NCBI GenBank assembly: GCA_030248295.1
Contig: JASANH010001283.1
Span: 248,001 to 312,000 of the forward strand
From: Mesodorylaimus sp. YZB2_4
Lineage: Eukaryota > Nematoda > Enoplea > Dorylaimida > Dorylaimidae
Direction: 5' to 3'
DNA: 64,000 nucleotides
Shown here: piece after piece, positions 32,651 through 42,644 of the stretch
How positions within the stretch are numbered: the first letter of the stretch is position 1
Layout: each line of letters opens with the position of its first letter
Position numbers and translations under genes: made by a program
Notes under the pieces: model-generated
Told to the model about the DNA's origin: nothing
Database searches by the model: none
What the model saw: the letters and a program-made list of their open reading frames with translations, nothing else

Positions 32651-33343
32651 TTTGAGAATGTGGAAGTCGACTTTTCAGAGAGAGTTAAATTGCACAAATA
32701 ATATGCCAACAGTCACCTTTAAAGATCGGCATGGAATAGCGGTTGTGGCCTTCGAAAAATCAGCTCGGGACTCGAACTTTTATAGAAGATTAGACGGGAC
32801 GCTCAAAAATAACAAAAAAAGTTTTTTCGCATCGAGATTGCTTATCATACAGTAGGAGATTCTGGCGACTTTAGACTGCAAGTTTGCAGATTGCCACGAA
32901 GCAGTCAGCTGTTTAGTAAACATGACAAATTGGCACTTGACGAGCAGATTCGTTTGTTCAATCGATCCGACTTGATAATTGAGACCACCTCGGGCGACAG
33001 TATTTGGAAGATTTATTCTCAAATTTTCAAAAGCAGTTTTCTCTCATGTTTCATGTTGACGGGTCGTGAGAATCTCCGCCCCCAACCCCCCCCCCCCCTA
33101 TTTTTGACGCCGATGGTCTCATTTAAAAAGAGCAGCTCCTCACAAATGAGGAGGTGCTCTAGTAATTAAATGAGCAGCTCCGAGCTGCTCCCGACCAAGG
33201 AGAAGCTGCTATTGACACTAAATAAGCAACTCTGATCGTGAGCAGCTCTGAGTGCTCTGCTGTAGGTTTTGATGACATGTATGTATGTCTAATCATCCAG
33301 TTTCCAATGTTCACACTTGACACCACCTTCCTAACCACCCTCG

Positions 33344-33395
33344 TAGTTTAGCGGTATAGCGCCTGACTCTCGATCCGACAACCCTGGGTAAGTAT
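33344..33395 (+). repeat. tRNA-like fragment (Glu/Asp-like 5' part)
   Basis: CCTCGTAGTTTAGCGGTATAG looks like the 5' half of a Glu/Asp-type tRNA with an A box. The anticodon arm CCTGACTCTCGATC follows, but the T arm is truncated. Confidence 0.4.
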
Positions 33396-34230
33396 AAAGC
33401 GCGGGCACAAAACGGTCAATCCAAAGCGACGATGAGCATCGACCAGGTTACATGTGATCGTCCAATTGCTGCACTAGATGTGTTTTTGTGCTCACATCAT
33501 CGTACTGATATTCTCGCAAGGCAATACAGCGAAAAAAGAATGTCGGCCATGCCGCCCAGTTTTAGAACAGTATTGAGCTGCATTCTGATCGTGAGTGACA
33601 GGGTTTATACAAGGCTGGGAAACCGGCGTTAAGAATCTCGTCGTCAGAAAAGCCTTGAAAACGGGACACGTCGAAAAATCGCGGGAAAAAGGTCGCACGA
33701 CAAAACATCGTCAATGAAAATATCGCGTGCATAAATCGATAGCGATTCGAGCAGCATTTATTGCTTCAAAAGTATTTATTTTTACCCACGTAGCATGTCG
33801 GAAAGGCCAAGAAAAATCATTTTCCACTCTGTTCCCAATTAGTGCCCGCCATAACGAAACTGATCTTTCCCTCTCTGACTTTTTGCAAATTGCAGACGCG
33901 TCTTGCACTTAAAAGAGAATCGCATGCCAACTATCAGACAGATGCAGCTGGAATGGCTATAATCTTACTCAACAGCTCAATGTGCCTGTACAAGTATCAA
34001 TGCACTGTTATCATCTTAATTGTTTTTTTGTTTTATTGCTTGTGTCACTAAAACCTCAATCTTCCTTCGTATTCCATTCGAAAAATTTTTTCGCTCACAC
34101 GTCAGACACATTTTGCCCCTTCCGCATTTCTTAAAAATTATATGAGGGGCTCCATGCTTTTGTATATAGATAACAGCCGCTGCAAAACAGATGCAACAAC
34201 AAAAAACCGCATTCGGAAAATTAGCAAGCA

Positions 34231-34236
34231 TTTATT
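34231..34236 (-). terminator. Poly(A) signal AATAAA of leishmanolysin copy B
   Basis: Minus-strand AATAAA about 100 bases past the stop codon, at the position equivalent to the signal in copy A. Confidence 0.55.
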
Positions 34237-34879
34237 GATGAACAATTCTAATGCAAAAGCTCATTAAAATTACCACTCGCAAATTTTTTCGATCATGCAG
34301 TTTGCTGTATTAATTTACCATTTTCTTACATTCTTCAAGATATTAAGTTAATAAAAAGAAACGTAAAAATCACAATGAAACCGACAACAAGCAGCTGAGC
34401 TTGACAGCTGTTTTCGCCTTTTGACTCTTCCGACACGTTTTGTCCCTTTTCGAAAGGTTTCCCCTTGCATACCGAGTTGTAATCTGGACAAACAATGTAA
34501 CCAGTGAAGAAGCCACAGTCGCCAAACTTGGATGGCCATGGGACCCTCACGGTTCCTTGAAAGAGAAATGATTAGTTCATAAGACCGATTCGTGGTTTTG
34601 GGAATTTGAACTTCGAGAGCCAAAAGTAAAACCAAGAGCGAAACTTTATGGAGCGGTAACAGTTCCTCTTGGGTTGTGCGAATAAAGATCAAATTCAGCG
34701 CTCTCTCTACTAGCATCGCAATTGCGCTCCCCCTGCTCATTGAACCTTCTCCTTATAGTCTTGTGCGAAAATGCATCATGGCTGTACTTCATTTCAGACC
34801 CTTCCTGGTCACTTACCGAACGTCCTGAACCTATTGCCTTTTACCAATCCTGTTTGGTACGAGGAAGGGTCGTTTTTGG

Positions 34880-35560
34880 ACCTTTACCTGTGGTCTAGGG
34901 GGCTTGTTGGTTAACCCCACAAGTTTAATTTTTCTCGGCTGAAGCCTGTTTTGCCCAAAGCCGGCCACCTTGTAATCAGGGCTGTGCGGGGACCAGAACA
35001 CACAGCAGCTTCCCTCTGCCAGGAGCACCCACATGCGAGGACATCCTAGACGATACCGACCTCCTAGGACGATAGCGGGCGGGTTTTTAGCCCTGTCGGT
35101 GCTCGACAGCCAGTACTGTCTGCTCGTGGCTTTCGTCTCTTCACTCGGAGCGCTTCGTCGGTACCAGGTGAGCCACCCACAGCCTGGCATGCAAGGTCAG
35201 CTAGGTTTTTGGTTTGCAAACCGACCTCCATCACAGGGAATCAAACCCTGGACGAGTCCAGCCACTCGCTCCAACCCAATATGGAGAGACAAATGCCAAA
35301 CCGCTGCACCACGATGTCAGCGGAAACCACACCTAGCCCGTGCCCCTTTGAATAGACTTGGATCCGCGAACCTCCCGCCACGCCTCTCCCCGTTTATCGA
35401 CCCTGGCGGTATTGTGGATGAGTCGCTCACCGCCAAAGAGAACTTCGTTAAGTTCTCAGACGACCAGAGTTGACCTCAGGGTCGAGCAGTTTCAAGTTCT
35501 GCCAAGCAAGCTGGGACACACGCCTTTCACTTCTACACCACCATATTGGATGACAAGTGC
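34880..35560 (-). repeat. tRNA-derived SINE-like repeat, unit B copy
   Basis: Counterpart of the repeat at 20990-21780. The A-box-like GTGGTGCAGCGGTTTGG (near 35310) and B-box-like GGTTTGATTCCCTG (near 35242) are on the minus strand. Confidence 0.55.
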
Positions 35561-37807
35561 ACGATTCAGTCGACTAACAGACCACAAAAGAAATTGTAAC
35601 TTGAAACTAATATAATGTAAGCGTTTTCTATAAGAGAAGCGATTATAGAGTATTTGAGTATATTCACGAGTGCGAGCTTTGATACCAACATTTTAATACT
35701 CCCTAGAAAGACAGATACTTTTTTGCTGCCACGTTGATTGGAGGATAGGGTAAAAATTTATCGAATCGATATCGATGTCAATCTACTAGCAACAAAAAAT
35801 TTGCCTACCTGTTATGTTGTCGCAAAGAGGCGGCGTCCAACATTCGACCATTTCCATCTTGCCATCAACTGTTTTTGGTTGTTTCATGGCGAATCTTATT
35901 CCCTCTTTCGTGCATTCGCTTTTCAAACATGTGGAATAGGTTGGCTTATAATTTCTTTGCAAATCCGGAATTTTAACATTTTGAAATGTAACACAAATTT
36001 TCTCATCGTCTCCTGTTTTAGGGCCAGGTGGATCTTGCCAGACTTTTCTATTACAATCTGAACTATCATTTTCATCATATTGATAAAGAATGGGGCAACG
36101 AGATGTAAATGTTTGTACTCCACACAACAACATATTTTGGCTGTTGGGTGAACAACGACGCTAAAAAATGGTGTGATCACTTTTAATCAGGTTTGCCCTT
36201 TGTAATGAGTGATGTTTATCGACTCACACTTTGAGCGCTTTTCATGCTTAGGCACAGGGCGATGCTCAAAACCTGTTAGTTTTGTGTTTCACTGTCATAT
36301 GATTCATCAGGAATGCTGCATAGTGTTCGTAGTTAATCTTATGCATATCACACTAGCGTTAAAGTAAGGTTCGACCTGACGATCCCACAGCAACAATTCT
36401 GATCAAACTTTGTCCCTCACTTAGGAAACCACTTCATCTTACCTCGATTAGTTTCCCCCAAGGATCACAGAAGGGTCCTATATGTATTCGCATATTCTGT
36501 ATCTCCTGTGATTGTGCTCTTTGTTCGAGCTTTTCTAAATCGAAGCAGCTTAACGTCTACCTCACCCTCCATACTGGTTTGGGCCATGTCAAACATTCCT
36601 GTCTCAGCTTTGGACAAGTCCACTTCATACCAGCCCGTGTCTTTTAAGAAGGACAGGGTCAATTTTGTCAGTCGGGCTTTCACAAATGGCGCCGGGGCCA
36701 GGATTTCGTCTGGAAACAGTCGTTGTGTCCAATGCGTTAAATCGGTTTCCGAATTCCCACTGTCGTCAGGTCTCATATTAAACTCAGCACCCCTCAAGTT
36801 AGCCTTGATAGCATCGTCCGGTATGCAGCGAAAGTTGCTCAGGACAGCTGCATAGACTGCTGGCGTGATGATGACTTTGGTTTCGTGCTTAGTGAAGGCA
36901 CCATTTGGATTCTTCCAATTATAAGTAACTTTTGCCCAGGTGATATTTTCAGCTGAAAATAAAGCTTATTCTCAGAGTAAAAGGCGAATTGTTTCTTTCC
37001 AGAGCCTATTTCTGATAATAGCATTAGATCGAGTAGGTAGACAAAATGATTGAACAATGAAGTCTACAATCGTTGGAAAGTGATCGTATTTGATACAGAA
37101 AATGTTTTCTATCGAATAAGGTAAGTTTTGTTTGATTTGGTTTGGGAATTCGAATTTTTGAAAGGTTTGAAATTTTTAAAAAAAGACGAGGTAAAATTTT
37201 TCAGAAAAATCTTTAGTGCCCTAAAACTGATAAAATACCAAGGAGAAGCAGGCATCCAGGCGAAAAACCTCTTTTGTAAAAGTCTTTTTTGTTGAAAAGC
37301 ATTAAAATTCCTATCGATTATATTCTTAGAACCGCTCAAAGATTCGCAGCTCCTCCCCTGTACCCCATACTTGTTTTGGTAATTTTTTAAATGGAAAATG
37401 GACATCTTCGAGTCCTCGATTGCGCATAGGAATACTTCGCAATCAGTTTTTCTACGATTTCTTTTGAAAGTTACGCCCTGGTAGTCCATGTTTATGCATT
37501 GCTTGACCCATCGATGCATACTGAACCAGTTACACAGGCGTCCAAGGAGGCTCAGAATACTAAAGTATATAGCCATGGTGCCTCATGCAACAACGAGGCA
37601 TCGTTAAAATTTAGAAAATTTTAGAGAAGGTTTCTTGGTTGTGGTCGGCGTCGTGTAACCCCTCAGCAGCAGAGTCAACTAATCAATAGCGAATTCATTC
37701 GCAATGGCGCGTGGTGCAAGTTTCAATAAAAAAGTTTCGGAGCTGGTACACTTCACTTGAATGTATTAAAAACTGGAAACGCATCCTGTGGTAGGGAAAC
37801 ACGCGAA

Positions 37808-38010
37808 GAAAAGATTTTACAGTCAGCGCGGGTATACGGCAGGAGCTGCGACCACTTTTTTCCATCTTCTAATCAATGACCAGAAGAATAGTCAGGCGTG
37901 GGCGACCTGTTCCCTGATTGGCAAAGATTGGGGGCGAACCACTTGGCGTCACCTCAACAAGTATGGGCGCGACCACGCGACCACTTATCGATTTACCCCC
38001 CCCCTGCCTT
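37808..38010. mobile_element. Family B element, short copy in unit B
   Basis: Matches 28070-28285 closely and lies at the equivalent place just inside intron 1. Confidence 0.6.
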
Positions 38011-39494
38011 CCATAGAGATCCTAAAATCGAGGTTTCTTTCTGAAATCCCAATGCTCCTTACCTCTTTCTCTCATTCTATCCATGTCATATCTCTCAACG
38101 TATGGTTCGCTCGCTGGTCCCACAAACTGGTTTTTAAACTGGCCCGATAAGTCGACGCGGATGACAATATGTAAGACTTCATGCAAAAAAAATGTTTTCA
38201 ATAAAGCGTTTTCCAAGTTACGTGGTTCTTGACAAAAAGTTACTACGCCGTGAGTCGGTCGTTGGCTGTCTCGATCCGCGAAACAGGCATAGGAGAAGGC
38301 CACAGGTTGGAATGTTCCGCAAATACTTGGGTACTGTGGATTGGTCTTCTCGATTACATCTACGAAGACGACTAATGCGGCCCCTTTTAATCGGTCGTCT
38401 ATCATATCTTGGCTTTCGAGTATGTCGACTCCGTTTTCAGGAACCAACTGGGTACCAGAAGAGTTGTGTGCCTGAACATAGCATGGTTGGTGATACTCGC
38501 TGGGAATGTTGAAGTCGGGTCCGCACAAATTCGGGAACTTGCAGTTCTCCTGGCCCTGATTATTTATCATCTTTTCTCTTTGAGTCCGAAGATCATCGAG
38601 CGGCCACGTTTTGATGATGGGGCCTAGTTTGTCGTTGACATACCTGGACGCGTTTCTCAGTGATGCTTTGTTGGCGGCGGATGTTGTTGGATTGACCACG
38701 AAATGAATGTAGAATGGCTTCCACGTCGACGGGTCGGGAATGGCTCTTTGAGCAGGCGGCTCGTCCTCGCCGTAAATTGCTTCTAGGTTATCTTTGACTG
38801 CAGAAAACGCACCACCGCACGACAAAGGCTCATTGTTGGAATTTGGGGGCTGGGTTCGGCAATGCGAACATAAATGCAGGAAGAGAAGAAAGAAACAAAA
38901 TGTAATCATGAGCCCTCTTCCCCTGAAAATGAATTTTTCTGTAAAAATTTAGACAAGTTAAAGAAAAGATAAAAAGGGAATACTTTACAGACTTCCCAAT
39001 CAACGATGCCTTCTAGGGCTCTAATGTGCCAGTTTTATATCAGACTTCTCGCGAATAAAGAAGCTGTAGCTCTAAGCTCACAAAGGGACTAAAGTATATA
39101 ACAACAGTTACAGTGTCTAAAAAGCTGAACACTGGGGTTTTTCGATTCGGGAATATGTGAACACAGCGTGCTACACAGCGTGTCGTGCGCTGTACTGACT
39201 AGCTACTAAAAACCATGTATGCCGCAAATATGTGTCTTTCGGTGCACACTGTACAATATGTGTGTTTCTGCTGTGAATCCACGTGGCAGTTTTTCGCATT
39301 TCAAGAGGGCTAGGTTTTCGAACTATACACCTTCCCGTCTATGATGTCTCATATGCCCACCACTGTATAATGCTGGCCGATAAATAATTTTGTATATTTG
39401 AATGAACAGTTGACCATGAATTTTTAGGATGCGAATGCGAATTTCAAAGGCAGCTTAGTGCGAATTTTCTAATGGAAGGATTGCCCAGGAAGTT

Positions 39495-39720
39495 TTAAAA
39501 ACATAACGGATATAGTTCAGTTGTTATTGATTATTATTGTTTGTTTAGAATACCTGGGGTTTTTTCATGTTATGGAGTGCACTCAAGCTGAAAGTGCACT
39601 TTGAGGCTAGGGTACAGAAGCGATGTGGGGAGGGGGGGGGGGATGGCGGGTTGCTTTGAAAAACGTGAGCATGTGATATAAATTTCTAATGGGAGACATG
39701 GTGCATACATAATGCATTTT
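39495..39720 (+). repeat. G-run repeat family C, copy 2
   Basis: Abuts the end of duplication unit B and matches 32410-32650, including the poly-G run near 39628. It is interrupted on its right by the fold-back element. Confidence 0.6.
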
Positions 39721-39741
39721 TTGTTTTGTCGAAAGTACTCA

Positions 39742-41122
39742 CAAAACTGATTGTCCTGACCGAAGTAAAATTTCCCTAATGGGCATATACATGGAAATGC
39801 AGCACTTTGAAGGTAAAAAGTGGTCACTTTTAGTCAGGAAGTCATAACTTGCTTAGTTTTTGGTCTAGAAAAATTTTAAAAATGCAGAAGTTACCGCTAC
39901 ATTACATGGAATCCGAATCTTATCCGTGATCAGGCACATAATCGATTATGGGTGAATTATAAAAGCTAAGTCTCCCTGTTTTTTCTTTAAATAGTAGCCT
40001 AGGGTCACTACATCACAAAACAACACGAATTTCCGCACTACGGACCACAGTTATTGTGCACATTGCCGATAACTGCGCCCCATTTCGGCAATTTTAGCTA
40101 ATCATGGTCGATAATCCTGCCTGTTAATTACTCGCGTTAATCAGTGATAGCCTATCTTGTAGTTCTTGAAAAAAGCTACATATTGGTTTTTCCCGCGTTA
40201 GAATTCGTTGATTTTTGCCCGAGATATCGAACGAAAACTAAAATTCGGCAAGAAGTCCCCGCGGGACGCTACTTTTGAATTTCCCGCCCTTGCCGCCGCT
40301 TATGACATTAGAGTGGTTTCGGCTGCTTGCTTTATAAATCGCGAGAAAATATATAATTTTCCCACTTTTTCACTATGTGCCAGTCTAATTTTGTACTGGA
40401 GTATCTGTCTTTTGTGAAAAGAACACTTATTAATTTCTTAGCCATTTCTAAAGCAAGCAGCTAATCCCGCTCTTATGTTATAAGCGGCACGCGGGCGAAA
40501 AATTCAAAAGTAGCTTCCCGTTGCACTTGCTGAATTGGAGTTTTCTTCGAAATCTCTGGTAAAAATTAACGAATGTCGAGGCAGAAGTAGGCTTTTTAAA
40601 GCTCTTATCAAGGGCTACAAGATGGGCTGTTACTGATCAGCCCGACTGATCAACAGCTGAAATGATCGAGCATGATTAGCTGGAACTGCTGAAATGGGGC
40701 GCTGTTATCGGCCATGTGCACAATAACTGTGGTCCGTAGTGCAAAAATTCGGGTTGTTTGATAATGCACTGACCCTAGGCTACTATTTCAATGAAAAAAA
40801 ACAGGAAGTCTTTGCTTTCATAATTCACCCATAATTTATTATATGCCTGATCATGGCTGATCACAAACGGCTTTTTTTAATATCTTATGAGCGGTTACAG
40901 CTAGGCATTTAAAAAAAAAGATTCGGACTTTCTTAAATGTAGCGGTCATTTCGGTATTTTAAAAAGTGTTCTAGGCTAAAACAGAACCAATATGATATCA
41001 TGATACCATTATGATTTTCTGACCAAAAGTGACCACTTTTCACCTGCTATATTCCCAATGCTATATTTCCATATATTGGCACATTAGGAAAATTTTACTT
41101 TCGCCAAGACAATTAGTTTTGT
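39742..41122. mobile_element. 1.4-kb fold-back (long inverted repeat) element
   Basis: The left arm (AAAACTGATTGTCC..., GGACCACAGTTATTGTGCAC near 40041, CGGGACGCTACTTTTGAATT near 40261) is matched in inverse orientation by the right arm. The right arm carries CAAAAGTAGCTTCCCG near 40506, GTGCACAATAACTGTGGTCC near 40716, and GACAATTAGTTTT near 41108. The arms extend almost to the centre (about 40.3-40.5 kb), so nearly the whole element is palindromic with moderate divergence. No ORF of note. Confidence 0.78.
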
Positions 41123-42130
41123 TAATACTTTTGATAAAGCGAATGGAAAAGAGGGGGTCAAAAAGGTAGTTGATGTTGATGTGTTGATTTTCATAAGCTT
41201 GCAATGGTCCCCGAGGTCTCCATTCGCGATTTCTCCATTTTCGAGTATAGTACATCGCGCTTCACTATAGTTTAATGTTTCGCGCAGCCATGGGCGCTAG
41301 CCTGGCGCCGCCCATCGTAGTTGGTTTACTCCACTGACTGAGTGAGTAATCAGACAATAGTAACTCCCTGCACCTTCGCTACACATGTTTGCGCTGCTCT
41401 CCCATCAGCAGGCTGTAACGATTCAGCCGCTTTTCGTGAAGTGTTTTTTCCTTATGCAACGCAGCGATATCAAAGTCCAATCGGGATAGATTATGGCAGA
41501 ACTGGACTAGAATCAAGAGAGTCGAAGGCGTTTTGCATAATGTGATAGGACCTGATTTAGGCCGTGCACATACCTGGTAACTGGTAATCGTGAATCAAGA
41601 GAGTTCAGTCCCCCTATGTTTAGTGTGTCGGCGTGATTTGCATATCGCCTAATTGGCAGGTCGACCTAGGAATATCTATTGCGTGTACGACTGGTTCATC
41701 TGTACTTGCGCCCTGTACCCGTGATTTAAAAAAATGTGTACAGGAAGCTCGTTTTGCTGTGCTCAGTCAGTCAGTCGTACTAGCCAGTAAACTACGTGAC
41801 ATTCGCATTGCAGATTTTAATCCAAACGTAAAAAAGCGGCAATTTTTCCTAAAAACGAACATCCAAGAATTTTAATTGGCTTTTAGTGATTTTTCGAAAA
41901 GGACATATTTCATGGAATTTTCAGTGGCAAATTAACAAATAATTTTTTTAAGAGAGCCATTTTCTTCGCTTTTTCAATGCATAATTTCCTGCTTTTTCCT
42001 GCTAGGGATCAACTTTCTTTTGTCGCTGCTCCTGTTTCCCATTTGGCTTATTCAAGTGGAAAGGCTGACGCTCATAAGTGGTCGCAAATTTTATTTTCTA
42101 CAGTGTATATTTTATTTTGTTTCCTAAAAC
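41123..42130. other. Spacer upstream of the secreted Cys-rich gene
   Basis: AT-rich, with no credible coding exon. GTATATTTTATTTTG shortly before the ATG at 42131 could serve as a core promoter. Confidence 0.35.
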
Positions 42131-42613
42131 ATGGTCCATAAGTTCACTTTCATTCTATGCCTTCTCTTGGTAGTCCCTACCCTAAATCAAATAGCAAAAA
42201 GATGGGTGGCCATGTCATGGATTCCAGATTACTCTGGCCCAAAAAAAGCGAAATGTCGTTCTCCACACTTTGAGCGACGGTGGCGATATCATCCATTTTA
42301 CGGCTTTCGTTTATGCGCAATGGCTTACCAGCTTGGGTTCGAGCACCCGTATCCAGATACTGAAGAATATTGTTCACTGGGGGAAGCATCCATGAGACAC
42401 GCTGCGTTTGGCATGTGTGAAAGTATAATGAAAAACATAAAGTTAATTGAAGTTAATTTAGGATGCGGAGTGTCCTTTTGCTCAAAGTCCAATTTTAAAG
42501 GAGACTGCTTTATGATAAGTTCTGGAGAAAATGAATGTAGCCATGTTAGAATAAGAAAGGATATTGATAGGTTCCTGGAGTTTGGATCTTATCATTGTAA
42601 CTGCACGATATAA
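42131..42613 (+). CDS. Small secreted cysteine-rich protein
   Basis: An intronless 160-aa ORF from ATG to TAA with a strong signal peptide (HKFTFILCLLLVVPTL). The mature part has about ten cysteines. It ends with a segment (CSKSNFKGDCFMIS, then FLEFGSYHCNCTI) faintly reminiscent of a beta/gamma-crystallin Greek key. An AATAAA lies 26 bases after the stop, which supports a real transcription unit. I do not recognise the family. The crystallin resemblance is only suggestive. Confidence 0.6.
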   Translation: MVHKFTFILCLLLVVPTLNQIAKRWVAMSWIPDYSGPKKAKCRSPHFERRWRYHPFYGFRLCAMAYQLGFEHPYPDTEEYCSLGEASMRHAAFGMCESIMKNIKLIEVNLGCGVSFCSKSNFKGDCFMISSGENECSHVRIRKDIDRFLEFGSYHCNCTI

Positions 42614-42638
42614 TTAACTTTGATTGCTGAACGATAGC

Positions 42639-42644
42639 AATAAA
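42639..42644 (+). terminator. Poly(A) signal AATAAA of the secreted Cys-rich gene
   Basis: Canonical hexamer 26 bases after the TAA at 42611-42613. Confidence 0.6.

Larger units (their letters stand above)
29788..33819. other. Intergenic region between the leishmanolysin copies
   Basis: About 4 kb with no convincing gene. It holds a tRNA-like pseudogene (31893-31975), a second tRNA-like fragment (33344-33395), a G-run repeat copy (32410-32650) and poly-C runs near 31585 and 33090. Confidence 0.45.
34335..38909 (-). pseudogene. Leishmanolysin-like metalloprotease, copy B (frameshifted in exon 2)
   Basis: Exons by comparison with copy A: 38909-38063 (847 nt, intact, with signal peptide and HEVLH), 36952-36443 (510 nt against 527 in A), 36160-35809 (352 nt, intact), 34555-34335 (intact, GPI-type tail with a slightly different end). 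Exon 2 keeps THWTQRLFPDE and LSFLKDTGWYEVDLSKAE. It then carries several 1-3 base deletions relative to A between about 36470 and 36600, with a net loss of 17 that shifts the frame to an early stop (YANTYRTLL). Splice sites are conserved. It is either a young pseudogene or a locus with local sequence errors. Confidence 0.75.
33820..39500. repeat. Segmental duplication, unit B
   Basis: The second, more compact copy of the leishmanolysin locus; see unit A at 18865-29787. It lacks the 19187 family B element, the 140-bp MITE and the 2.9-kb intron 1 insertion, and so records the pre-insertion state. Confidence 0.85.
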
